64,000 nt of DNA from assembly GCA_003254925.1 (NCBI GenBank), contig QANZ01037575.1, positions 62,001 through 126,000 on the forward strand, in the 5' to 3' direction. The DNA is from Chamaecrista fasciculata (lineage: Eukaryota > Streptophyta > Magnoliopsida > Fabales > Fabaceae). The notes under the pieces were generated by a model. It made no database searches, was not told the origin of the DNA, and worked only from the letters and a program-made list of their open reading frames with translations. Numbering within the stretch: position 1 is the first letter of the stretch; every line of letters starts with the position of its first letter. Shown here one piece after another: positions 35,265 through 46,550 of the stretch. The position numbers and the translations under genes are program-made.

Positions 35265-38200
35265 AAGGTAGCAATTTTGAAAATAGTTACTATTGTTTTC
35301 AGCGGCGGTTTTTAAAATCGTCGTTATTGTCTTTTGTAGTAGTTTTGCAAACTGTCATTACTATCAGCAGCGAGGTTTTGAAAATTGTTGCTATTACTTT
35401 CAGTAGTGGTTTTTTAAATTTTTGCAATTATCTTTTGCAGTGGTAATGCGAACCCTCGCTATTGTCTTTAATAGAGGTTTCAGTTGTCATTATTATTGTC
35501 TTTGGTAGCGCTTTTGCAAAATGTAGCTATTGTTTTTAACTGTGATTTTGAAATTTGTCACTACTGTCTATAGCAGTGATTTTGTGAACCATCTCTATTG
35601 TCTTTAGCACCGGTTTTAGGTATCAGTGATATTATTTTTAGCAGCAGTTTTGCGAACCGTCACTATTGTATAAAACAGCAGTTTTGAAAATCGTCATTAT
35701 TGTTTTTAGCAGCGATTTTAAAAATCGTCACTTTGTCATCAACAACGATTTTGCGAACAATTGCTAGTCTTTAGCACCAGTTTTGTGAATCATCGCTACT
35801 ATCTTCAACAACAATATTTAAAATGGTCGCTTATTTTCAACAGCTGTTTTGAAAACTCTCGCTATTGTCTTTTGTAGCAATTTTGTGAACCATCGATACT
35901 ATCTTCAATGACGATTTTGCAGCGGTTTTGCGAACCGTCGCTATTTTCTTTAGCAGGGGCTTTAGTTGTTGTTGCTATTGTCTTTAGCAGCGATTTTGAA
36001 AATCATCGCTATTGTTTTTGGCAACCAATTTTAAAATTGTCGCTATTTCCTTTTGCAACTATTTTGTGAACTGTCGCTGTTGTCTTTAGCAACGGTTTTG
36101 CAAAACTGACACTTATAACAGTAGTTTCGCAAACCGTTGCTTTTGTCTTTAGCAACGGTTTTAGGTGTCGTTGATATCGTTGTTAGGAATGATTTTGTGA
36201 ATCGTTGCTATTATCTAAGGTAGCAGTTTTGAAAATCGTCACTATTGTTTTTAGCAATGGTTTTGAAAATCATGGCTACTGTTTTTTACAGCGATTTTTT
36301 GAACTGTTGCTACTATCTTCAGCTACGGTTTCAGAAATGGTCTCTATTATTTTCAACTGCGATTTTGAAAATTCTTGCTATTCTCTTTTGCAGCAGTTTT
36401 GCGAACCGTCGCTTTTGTCTTAAGTAGAAATTTAAATTCTCATTGATATTGTCTTTAATTAGCAGCATATTTACAAACCACATATATTAACTTTAACTTT
36501 GATATTGTCTTTACCAACAGTTTTAGGTGGTGTTACTATTATTTTTAACAGTAGTTTTGAAAGTCATTGTTATTGTTTTCAACAACAATTTGAAAATCGT
36601 CGTTATTGTCTTTAGCAGCGGTTTAGCGTTTTATCGCTAGTATCTTCAACAACAATATTAAAAATGGTCGCTATTGTTTTTAGTAGCGGTTTTGAAAACT
36701 CTCGCTATTGTCTTTTGCAATTGTTTTGCGAACTGCTGGTATCATCTTCAACAACGATTTTGAAAACTCTCGTTATTGTGTTTTGCAATGGTTTTATGAA
36801 TCGTCGCTACTATCTTCAACGACGGTTTTGAAAACTCTGGTTCTTGTCTTTTGTAGCAGTTTTGGAAACTGTTGTATTTTTTTTAGCAGGGGTTTTAGTT
36901 GTTGTTGCTATTGTCTTTTGCAGCGATTTTGAAAATCGTCGCTATTGTTTTTGGCAAGGATTTTTAAAATTGTCGCTATTTCCTTTTGATGTGGTTTTGT
37001 GAACTGTCACTATTATTGTCTTTAGCAATGGTTTTGCATAGGGATGGCAATTTGGGTGGGTATTTAGGATACCCGTCTGAATGCACCCGTAAAAAATATC
37101 TGATATCCTTCGAATACCGAATATCGGATAGGGTACGAGTATTGAAAAATAAAAAATCAACTATCTGGTATCCGTCCGAAAGGAACGGATAGTTAGGGCA
37201 CCCGGTATCCGATTCCGTATAATATAAATATTTTATTATATTTTATACATTTTTATTAAATTTTTAATTAATTTATTTTAATTAACGGATATTGGGTATC
37301 GGATATATCCGATTTTTAAATAAGATATCCTATCCTATATCCATTATTTTTGGGTATTTCGGATATTTAAGTTACCCGTTGGATAACAGATATCAGATAC
37401 AGATAGAATATGGATATTGGAGAAAATGAACGGATACATATACGAATAGTGTTAAAATGACTGGATAACCACCCATTACCATCCTTAGTTTTGCAAAACT
37501 ATCACTATTATCTGTAGTAGTAGTTTTGCAAATTGTTGTTATTGTCTTTAGCAATGGTTTTAGGCGTGGTTGCCATTGTTGTTAGCAACGGTTTTGCGAA
37601 ATGTTGCTATTATCTAAGGTAGCGATTTTGAGATTCGTCACTATTGTTTTTAGCAATGGTTTTGAAAACCGTCGCTATTGCCTTTTGTAGCGATATTTTG
37701 AAATGTCGCTACTATCTTCAACAACTGTTTTGAGAACTGTCTTTATTGTTTTTCAACAATTGTTTTGGAAATTCTCGCTATTGTCTTTTGCTGCGGTTTT
37801 ACGAACTGTTGCTATTGTCTTTAGTAGGTGTTTAATTGTCATTGCTATTATCTTTAGCAGCGTTTTCATGACTATTATTTTTATCAGCGATTTTGAACTT
37901 CGGTAGTATTCTCTTTAGTACCAGTTTTGTGGACCGTCGCTATTGTCTTTAGCAACAGTTTTAGGTGTTATTATTATTTTTTACAGCAGTTTTGCGAACC
38001 ATTGCTCTTGTCTATAGCAGCAGTTTTGAAAATCGTTGTTATTGTTTTCAACAGTGATTTTGAAAATTAACGTTATTGTCTTTAACAACAGTTTTGCGAA
38101 CAATTGCTTTTGTCTTTAGCGGCATTTTTGTGTTTATCGCTACTATCTTCAACATCAATATTAAAAATGTTTGCTATTGTTTTCAGTAGTGGTTTTGAAA

Positions 38201-38690
38201 ACTCTCGTTGTTGTCTCTTGCAATAGTTTTGTGAACCGTTGATACTATCTTCAACAACGATTTTGAAAATGCTTGTTATTGTCTTTTGCAACGGTTTTGC
38301 GAACAGTTGCTTGTCTTTAGCTGGGGTTTTAGTTGTCTTCCTATTTTCTATAGCAGTAATTTTGAAAATCGTCACTATTATATTTAGCAGTGATTTTTAA
38401 GACTGTCGTTATTTTCTTTAGCGGTTCTGTGAACTATCGCTATTGTCTTTAGCAACAGTTTTGCAAAATCGTCACTATTGTCTGTAGCATCAATTTTGCA
38501 AACCATTGCTATTGTCTTTAGCAACGGTTTTAAGTGTCGTTGCTATTGTTTTAAGCAACAATTTTGTGAACTGTTGCTATTGTCTGAGGTAACACTTTTG
38601 AAAATTTTCGCTATTATCTTTTGTCGCAGTTATGCGAACTATCACTTTTGTCTTTAGCAACAGTTTTGTGAACCATCGCTTACGGATTTG
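35265..38690. repeat. Degenerate minisatellite of ~36-bp dyad units
   Basis: Dozens of head-to-tail units have the pattern 'gtctttagcagcggttttg' followed by 'cgaaccgtcgctatt' or 'aaaatcgtcgctattg'. Each unit therefore contains an imperfect inverted repeat (agcgacggttttg... against its complement). Units vary at many positions and some are truncated. The array totals about 3 kb once the insertion at 37039-37487 is removed, or roughly 80 units. Such units resemble subterminal repeats of plant CACTA or MULE elements, but no CACTA/TAGTG ends or transposase were found. Short frames inside it are shadows of the repeat. Confidence 0.9.
37039..37487. mobile_element. hAT-like MITE with perfect 8-bp TSD
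   Basis: The left end is tagggatggcaat and the right end attaccatcctta (imperfect inverted repeats). The flanks are gttttgca at 37031-37038 and 37488-37495, an 8-bp duplication typical of hAT transposons. The duplicated site is part of a repeat unit of the surrounding minisatellite. The interior holds inverted 'gggtatcgg' type motifs around an AT core. It is related to 25814-26403. Confidence 0.9.
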
Positions 38691-39288
38691 AGAACTGGAG
38701 TAGTTGAATCGAGAAACGACTAGTTATTATAATAACACATCAAACATATATTCAAACAACATTAATTTTTATCAACAAGGAGTTTGTTTAAATGATGGAT
38801 AAGTCTATAATGCAAAGTTTGATTCTTGACATGGTTGCAATGGGTCATGAGCCAATAAAATAATGACACGTGAAAAAGTTAGTTATATGTAACTCATGGT
38901 GTGATTCCATACACAGTTTTGATTGGTTAACAAAATTATTATTTTTTTATTATTTTTCAGCATTAAATTTCATCAATGGTTATAATTATGCCACATCAGA
39001 CTTTGCATCCCATGTCAAGAATCAAACTTTGCATCTTAGACTAACCCTTAAATGATAAGTAGTTTATCGTTTAAGTAACGCCTTGAATTTAAGATTATAT
39101 ATCCAGTTATTTCTCTATCATCATAGTCAGCTACAGGATGCAATCAAATCAGATTGATTGAAATGAAAGTTTAAGTACTAAATAATTAACAAAATAAAAC
39201 ATTAAATTTTATAACCAAAGACTTATATATATATATATATCCATTTTCTTCTTTTTCTAGCTTAAATGAATCATATATATAGTGATTC
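38691..39288. other. Intergenic, no features seen
   Basis: AT-rich sequence with a short (TA)n run near 39225-39240. The 61-codon frame at 38870-39055 has no recognisable similarity. Confidence 0.5.
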
Positions 39289-39291
39289 TAA

Positions 39292-40670
39292 GGGTGCGTT
39301 TGGATGGGGAGGTTAAGTTAAAGGAGGATAAAGGAATGGGGGAGGTAATAAAGGAGAGGTAAAGAATTTGTATTATAAAGGAGGTTTTTAATAAATGTTG
39401 TTTGGGAAAATGAGAGATAAAGGAGGAATTATGATGTGAAATTATTTTAAAGGGTATGTAATGATTGTGGTGGGTTGAAATAATTATATTGGTATTTTAA
39501 ATTTGTATAGGGGTAAAAATGGTAAAAATAAAGAAGGATAAAGGAGTGGTTATTTTTTTTTGGGTTTTGGTGTTAAAAAAGTAGTATGAGTAATGATTGC
39601 CTCGAAATTTGTGCTAAATGAGGAAGTTAATAAAGGAGATTTTTGGAGTGGTAAGATAAAGGAGGATGAAGGTGTGAATGTGGGACCAAAATGTAATTTT
39701 TGAGTAGTGAATTGTAAAATTTTGGGGACTAGACTATATATTTTTCCTGTTTACCGTCTTTTAATTTTATTTTAAAATTTTGATACTACAAAAAATTACC
39801 CATGTATATAATATAGGAGGGACCAAAATGTATATTTTCTAGGGTATGAATTATGTATTTTTCAAAATTTTCTTCTTCAGTAGTTGCAGAACCAAAAATA
39901 TTAGCCATATACTGAATGATGGACCATTATGTATATTTTTTTTAGGGTAAATTACACTTTGGTACCCTGTGATTTGACCCTATTTCACTTTGGTACCCTG
40001 TGGTTTGAAACCTGACACTTTGGTACCCTGTGGTATTCTCCGTTAACACTTTGGTACCCTTTGGAGCTATTTTGTAATTTTAACCATAACAAATTTTGCA
40101 AAATTTACATTTTGACCCCAAAAAATTTTCAAAAAATTACAAATAGGTCCCTGGATACACATTATCTAGGGACTAAAATGAAAATTTTAAAAAAAATTTG
40201 GGGTCAATATGTAATTTTTGCAAAATTTGTTATGGTTAAAATTACAAAATAGCTCCAAAGGGTACCAAAGTGTTAATGAAGAATACCACAGGGTACCAAA
40301 GTGTCAGGTTTCAAACAACAGGGTACCAAAGTGAAATAGGGTCAAACCACAGGGTACCAAAGTGTAATTTACCCTTTTTTTTATATGAAGTATACATTTT
40401 TTTCTCAATAGTGTATATCATAAAAAATATTATCCATATATATATATATACGGGAAGAGTGACCAAATTGGAAAGTTTTGAGATTTGAGAATTTTAATTA
40501 TTTTCTTATATTGATTTTTTTTTTGTTCACGNAGAGATAAAGGAGAAAAATAAAGGAGGGGAAGATAACTGTGAAACAAACAAGATTTTTTACTGTAGCT
40601 CTGGTATTAAAGGAGTATTAGGAGATAAATGAGAGATAAAAGGGAGATAAAGGGGAAAACAAACGCACCC
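39292..40670. mobile_element. PIF/Harbinger-like element with a nested MULE MITE
   Basis: The left end gggtgcgtttgg and right end aaacgcaccc are inverted repeats flanked by TAA (39289-39291 and 40671-40673). Subterminal 'ataaaggagg' motifs recur at both ends. Without the nested foldback at 39945-40374 it is about 940 bp. There is no transposase frame. One unresolved base lies at 40532. Confidence 0.85.
39945..40374. mobile_element. KpnI-rich foldback element, nested, perfect 9-bp TSD
   Basis: Ends gggtaaat...atttaccc with flanks tttttttta at 39936-39944 and 40375-40383. The arms are near-perfect inverted copies around a short centre, so the 430-bp element is almost entirely a hairpin. It is inserted in the Harbinger-like element 39292-40670 and is therefore younger than it. 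Confidence 0.93.
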
Positions 40671-40673
40671 TAA

Positions 40674-41483
40674 ATCTTTGCTTTTGGCCAAAAAAATATA
40701 TAGGGATTCTAAAGGGAAGTTGCATTGTATGATTTATGTATAAGGCGACCGGCGACCAATGTATATTCGTGGGTCTCACCATTGGATTTTGGAACCCATT
40801 TTTGGTAAGCTTTTTCACTAACTAATTAAAGCAGGACACCTTATAATAACTCGCACTTTTGTCACCTACATTACATATATATATATATATATTCATATAT
40901 TTGTGTGCGTGTCTTTCTCTCTCTCTTTCTCCTGTCAAAATATTCAATCCTTCTTAATTGATCATCATCCCTTCAGTGATTGAGGAACAATATATCTTGG
41001 TTTAATACTGCACGTCACAACAATTTGATCTATAATCAATGAAGGAAAACAACAAATATGGTTTTACAAACAATATATATGGTCACAGTAGGAAAAGACA
41101 ACTAAAGCCATCCATATAACTTTAGATCCATGATGAACTAATATTTATTTGTTTATTTAAAAATATCAAGGCAGGCCAGTTCTTTCTTCTTCTTTAATTT
41201 TTCTTTCTTTAGGAGGCTCAATAAGTCAAATCCAAAATCATCCGTCATGAGTTTACAGTGAGTGTGGACAAAAGAGTCAGATCAATACAGTGAAATCGCA
41301 AACTGATTATATTAATGAACTTTGCATGAAGGAAAGATAAATAAAGATGACAAAATACAGCATCCAAAAGCCAAAACTAGCTAAATTTTCAACCACAGTA
41401 ATCATCAACTGCTGAAGAGAACTCATATATTAAACTTTATACTCACTACCAACAAGGGTTATATTGAACAGAAATACGCAATA
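40674..41483. other. Intergenic, 3' side of BPA1-like gene
   Basis: No gene recognised. It contains a (TA)n run near 40876-40892 and a (CT)n patch near 40917-40930. Confidence 0.5.
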
Positions 41484-41896
41484 TCTCGAAGTGCAAATTT
41501 GGTCTCTATCTCTTTTGTTGAGTCCCCAATTTGGTCCTATATCTTTTTTTGTTACACTTTTGATCCCTTATTTTTGGGTCAATTCCCAACTTAGTCCCAT
41601 ATTTTGTTGCAGATTTAGTCTCATATCTTTGGATCATTTGTAGAATTGGTCTTACATTTTTGGGTCTGGTGCAACAGTGGTCTCATATCTTTACAAAATG
41701 ATCAACTAAAAGTTGATTATTTTAGAAAGATATCAGACTAATTCGGCAACTTGATCAAAAAATATGGGACCAAAAATGGCATGGGACCAAATTAGGACAT
41801 TTTGCAAAGATATGGGACCAAAAGTGCAACAAAAAAAGATACATGACCAAATTGGGAGCTCAGCAAAAGATATGAGACCAAATTTGCACTTCGACC
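41484..41896. mobile_element. TIR element, ggtcgaag variant
   Basis: The right arm ends gcaaatttg...cgacc and the left arm mirrors it (cgaagtgcaaatttggtctc). 'Gatatgggaccaaa' modules are inverted between halves. It is related to the ggctaaag family. Terminal bases on the left are mutated, and no target duplication survives. Confidence 0.65.
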
Positions 41897-42044
41897 TAAA
41901 AAAAAAAAAACTTATCCTCTCTTAAATGTCATCATGAACATATATATACACAAAAATTAGTAATTAGTATATATCATGAAAACCTATTTGACAGTGCAGC
42001 AGATGACATGTATGAACAAGAATAGAAGCTACATAACCAAAGCA

Positions 42045-44786
42045 TCACTCCCTATTACCACCTCGGCTACCCAAATCGGCAGCGGCTTCCGCAGCCCGAG
42101 ACAAAACCCCTGACATCCACAAGGCTCCCTTTGAAAAATAGCTACTATTTACCACATTATTTGCAGCAGCTGCAACTGATCTTCCCGTTGCTGATGCGGC
42201 CGACATGGCTGTTTCGGATACATGATATTTCTGATTGACGGATCGAACAGCTTCAACACCAGCGGATAATTTATCAGTGAGGCCGATTTTCTGGTTCAGC
42301 TCTGCAACCTTCGCTGTTGCAGTAGCTGAGACTCCATGAGAGTCATCAAACGCTTTTGCATTGGCTAATGCGTCTTTACCAAGAACATATCCCTTTGCTA
42401 GCATGCTCTTCACGACTTCTTGAGCCACGGTAACTGCTTCTCCAGCAGATGACACAAAGTGACTGTTTTGAGGATGCTGGAATAATAGTCATGGGAACAA
42501 CAGAAGTAGGAATTAATGTGAAGAGCAAATCTCTAAATGGTAACAATTTAGCAAAAGGGAAAGAAGTACTGAAATACATATACTTACAGTTGAAGAATAT
42601 TCATCCTCATGCCCATAGGAAGGCCTGTTCCAAAAACCATGCTCATCATCTTCATGGTGACCCCAGCGTGTTATGCAAACGCGTTGATCTAAAATAGTGG
42701 CACCCTAACAGAATAGATTATAAGACAGGTACAAATTAATTAAGTATCACAGTTGGCTTGGTCAGTTAAAATTGTTTTGAGTGGAAGATATGTTGTAAAT
42801 TGTGTAAATTGTGTATATGTGTGTGTCAAATAAAGTCTCATATTACTTAAATCAAAGAAGAGCCAACAGAATATAAGTTACGACCCGAAAATAAGGTGTA
42901 ACTAAATAAAGAGAAAAGTAATTCTTACATATACACAAGCATGAGTATAAGTTACGACCCGAAAATAAGGTGTAACTAAATAAAGAGAAAAGTAATTCTT
43001 ACATATACACAAGCACGAGCTATCAGTGGATAAACACAATTGAAAAATGGCGATTCTCTCCTTCCCCATGTGCAAGTAGACAAGGCAACGAGCTGTTTTA
43101 CTATAATTAATTTTTATTTTTACCATGATTATTTTCTGAATCAGTTTAAATGAGTATTAAATCGAATTAATAAGCTTGTCTATGTTTACATCAAATTTTT
43201 ATATAACTATTGAGATACCATCACTGAAAAATCCTACAACAACCAAAATCTTTTCTCACTAGGTAGTGTCGGCTATATGGATCAACTAACGCCAACATGT
43301 TCTATCATTGAAGATACAATATCCTGTTATTTTGATTCTTTGTTCCAAACAAGAAGAATTCGTTCAATCTTGGCGAAGGGGAATATCACTTCTTATTTTA
43401 CTGAAGACTTGCCAAATATCTCTTAAAAACAATATCTTCGTGAAATGACTAGAAAAAATATTATATTGTATCCATCCTCATAATTGCCAACAAGATATAG
43501 AACTGGTCATGAAAACAACTCGGAGAATAGTAGATTTCAAAAATATCAAGCTTAACTATTACAAGACCAGAAACTAATTTTTTATCAATACTCACGCTGA
43601 GCAAGCAAGCAGTTTCTTGAGAATAAGAATCTTTGAATGTCACGTAAGCAGTACAAGCTTCATCACCACACCTGAATCCATCCATATACAAGTGAGTTTC
43701 ATACAAAATTTGCAGAACTCTGGAAAAAAGTCAATAACAATATTCTAAAACAATTATGGTAAATACTAAATCCGACACCAAGAATTTCAGTAAATTCTCA
43801 GCTGACATGAACAAGAAATGATATTCTTCCACCAATAGGAAGAAAAAGTTCAGGAAGTCTCTGTAAATTTGATTAACTGATTTGACATAAAGGACAAAAG
43901 ATGTTTACAGGTGCCCTAGAATACAGAGGAGGTTTGTGCTATTGTGTAACAGTGGTAACCTTTTTCTTGTCACGAATTGTGTTCACCTTAACTCCATCCC
44001 ATGATTTCCAATATGCCATAGGCACATTAGAAGGTCGGTGAGTGGTTGTTCATTGTGGCTGTCAAACGATCTGAGTACTAAACTTTCTCTAGCAATTAGG
44101 TTGAAATATAATTTTGTTTGCTTTCATAACTAATTCCAAATAAACTTGGAGAAAACAGATTCTTCAGATAGATATGACTAGTTCAGCCCTTAACTTCAAG
44201 AATCAAAATTGCAGCATGCATAACCTAGAGAGATTGGATTTGCGAACTATTAGTATTTAGTACAGACTTTCACTTTTCAACAAGAAGTCACACAATCAAA
44301 GTGAAAAAGCTAGACAGTAAATTAATGATAAGTTGGTAACAACTAAAAATCAAGAATCAATCACTCATCTTCCTCAATACCTGATAAAATAAAGGGTAAA
44401 TTACACTTTGGTACCCTATTCTTTCAAAAGTGACACTTTAGTACCTTGTTCTTTGCACCGTTAACATTTTGATACCCTATTCTTTGCACCGTTAAGTGTT
44501 AACACTTTGGTACACTAACAAAACTAGAACCGGGTAACAAATCGTGAAAGAACATGGTACCAAAGTGTTAACAGTGTAAAGAACAAGGTATCAAAATGTT
44601 AACGGTGCAAAGAACAAGGTACCAAAGTGTCACTTTTGAAAGAACAGTCGTAAAACAGCCAGAATTTCACCTGACAATCTCAACATGCTCGATCACACCA
44701 GAGAAAGCAAAGAAATCATAAACATCCTTCTCTGTGGCTTTTGGTGAGAGACTCGTAACTTCAACAGTGTATCCACTGGAGCTCAT
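42045..44786 (-). CDS. BPA1-like: RRM protein, BPA1-like (ACD11-binding partner family)
   Basis: Four coding exons, 44671-44786, 43596-43671, 42588-42704 and 42045-42476, all with GT-AG introns, give 741 nt and 246 residues. Residues 1-75 form an RRM: MSSSGYTVEVTSLSPKATEK, then DVYDFFAFSG (RNP2 side) and ACTAYVTFKD (RNP1 position). Next come CITRWGHHEDDEHGFWNRPS and an Ala-rich C-terminal region beginning VAQEVVKSMLAKGYVLGKDA with helical repeats. The whole order matches Arabidopsis BPA1 and its BPL relatives, which bind the sphingolipid-transfer protein ACD11 and dampen cell death and immunity. RNA binding is not established for the family. A likely 5' untranslated intron spans 44791-45096. 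Intron 1 carries a foldback element (44394-44645) and intron 2 a 74-bp tandem duplication. The gene looks intact. Confidence 0.93.
42874..43021. repeat. Tandem duplication of 74 bp in intron 2
   Basis: The block from 'ataagttacgacccgaaa' to 'atatacacaagca' occurs twice in direct repeat with a 74-bp period and only one or two differences. It lies in intron 2 (42705-43595) of the BPA1-like gene, so it does not touch coding sequence. Confidence 0.9.
44394..44645. mobile_element. Foldback element variant in intron 1 of BPA1-like gene
   Basis: It begins gggtaaattacactttggta and has modules of 'ctttggtacc' but with 'ctattctttgcaccg' in place of 'ctgtggtttg'. The right arm mirrors the left as far as 'cacttttgaaagaaca' and then stops about 25 bp short of the expected terminus. 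It lies between exons 1 and 2, clear of both splice sites. Confidence 0.8.
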
Positions 44787-45089
44787 GCTTCTAATAAAGA
44801 TCATATATAGAGAAGAACCAAAATGTAAAATCATGTCAGAGAAGAAATTAAGAAAACAGAAAGATCAAACAACACTAAGTAATCCAGATTGCATATACTG
44901 ATAATCACTAATCAGAGTTCAGAAAATCGTCCAAAGCCTATGCAACAAGTGAGATTCAACAAATCATAGAATTAAATAAACCCTATTTGTATCCTCATTT
45001 GAAATCTATATCGATATTCTAATTAGGAAAAAAACTAATTAGCGAAATCAAAAACAAAAACAAAAAATAAGCATAGGTATCGAAATACA

Positions 45090-45345
45090 CACATACAAGT
45101 GAAGATCGAAGAAGAAGGAACTTCTGAAAGCTGAAGGAAGTTAACTACAAGGGCGAGCGAGAAGATAATCTCTTTTGACTCTTCGGTCCGGTCCGGTCCG
45201 GTTCGGCCTCAACGAGCCGGACCGGTTTTGTGACGTCAGTATGCCACGTGGTCAGTGTTATTCTCTGATTCTCGAAGATACTAGTATTTGGGCTTTTTGG
45301 CTATAAACAGTTTCGAAGTTTTGTGGGCCTTCTTCACTTTGGGCT
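45090..45345 (-). promoter_or_regulatory. Promoter region of BPA1-like gene
   Basis: Upstream of the leader the sequence holds four overlapping 'ggtccggt' repeats (45184-45204), a palindromic TGACGTCA at 45231-45238 and a CCACGTGG G-box at 45244-45251. It also has TGGGCC and AGCCCA motifs around 45326-45355. TGACGTCA is a bZIP/TGA site and CACGTG is bound by bZIP and bHLH factors. Their tight spacing suggests a stress- or hormone-responsive promoter. This is inferred from motifs only. Confidence 0.5.
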
Positions 45346-45443
45346 TTGAAGCCCAATGAGACTGATAATGGGCTTTGACCTTTTATTTTTTCTAATCTAC
45401 AAAATTTTTGTTTTCTTTTTTTCTATAACTATTATATTCTTAT

Positions 45444-45934
45444 CAAGGTTATAAAAACCGGACCGGACATTCAACCGGTCGAGGTAGGGGTTCAAGGTTC
45501 AATGGTTCAACCGGGGTCCAACCGGGGTCGGACCGTTAGCAAATAAATAAATTAAAAATAATAAAAAAAGCTTAAAAATAATAAAATTCTAATTCCAATA
45601 ATATAGATATAGTCAATTTTCATAATATTCATCAATATAATGTCATCAAATGAAATTTTATGATCACTTTCTCTATCAAATTTTGGTTCATAATCAACAT
45701 TATCTAATATTTTACCCATAACTATTGAAAAAGACAAAAAAAAATCAAAAAAGGAAAAAAAAAATGAAAAATCACATTATAAACGGTTCAACCGGTTTAC
45801 CACTGGTTCAGTCCGGTTTTCCCGGTTCTTGAGCGGTTCTTTGGCTGGTCGATTCTAGGAGTGACTCGGACCGGCCTGGTGCCCGGTTCACGGTCCAACC
45901 GGTTGAACCGGTCGGTCCGATTTTCATAACCATG
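45444..45934. mobile_element. hAT-like MITE with perfect 8-bp TSD
   Basis: Ends caaggttataaaa and ttttcataaccatg are imperfect inverted repeats. The flanks are attcttat at 45436-45443 and 45935-45942. Both subterminal regions carry many 'aaccgg' palindromes around an AT-rich core. The same family occurs at 53318-53836. No coding capacity. Confidence 0.92.
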
Positions 45935-46216
45935 ATTCTTATACAAAACCAATAGTAATATAGTATCTACAAAATTGATATTACATATTCATCATTTAGA
46001 AAATCTTGAATAGATATTTGAGATCAATTTTTCATAAAATTATTTTAAATTTTCTTTTATTAATAAAAATTAGGACGATTCAAGTTAATAACGAACTAAA
46101 AGAAGATAAATTCATTATTGGATTAATAGAAAATAACCTAGCCAATAGTAGGTCGATGTCATATCCGAGTTTTGGGCCTAATTGGAGTGGCTCACAACAT
46201 GAGTTAGCGGGTCTCG

Positions 46217-46306
46217 AATTGACCCGACCGAGCCGGGCCAAGTTTTTAAACATTTCACATAAATTGACCCGACCGAGCCGGGCCAAGTTTTTAAACATTT
46301 CACATA
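46217..46306. repeat. Tandem duplication of 45 bp
   Basis: The unit starts aattgacccgaccgagccgg and ends aaacatttcacata. It occurs twice without a spacer, at 46217 and 46262. Its GC-rich part resembles the repeat units of the concatemer at 57-60 kb. It makes overlapping open frames that should not be read as genes. Confidence 0.9.
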
Positions 46307-46370
46307 ATGCATTCTTATGGGGCGTGCCCCTATGATAAGTCTCAGATTAGAGGAAAATGTATATAAAATA

Positions 46371-46550
46371 TTAGGGGCTTTGCGTGCCCTAATGGGCACG
46401 CAAATATGTATGTAAAATAAATAAAGGATTAAATTGTTAACTTAATAAAGAAAGAAAGACTAAATAGTAAATTTTCTCTTATTTTTAATTTCATAGACTA
46501 TAATTTTAAATATGGACGATCAGAAAGGGGTGGAGCCATATAATATTAGA
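46371..46550 (-). mobile_element. Short Helitron-like element
   Basis: On the minus strand it begins TCTAATATTATATGGCTCC and ends in a GCGTGCCC-ATTA-GGGCACGC hairpin (46382-46401) followed 7 nt later by CTAA. It sits between host A and T, with no target duplication. TC start, hairpin near the 3' end, CTRR end and A/T insertion together are the Helitron signature. At 180 bp it is non-autonomous. Confidence 0.82.

Noticed and set aside
36205..38375. Short frames of 60-100 codons on both strands
   Set aside because: Shadows of the 36-bp repeat array; they occur on both strands with the repeat period.
35265..38690. CRISPR-like array
   Set aside because: Units are contiguous and degenerate with no unique spacers, in a plant nuclear context.
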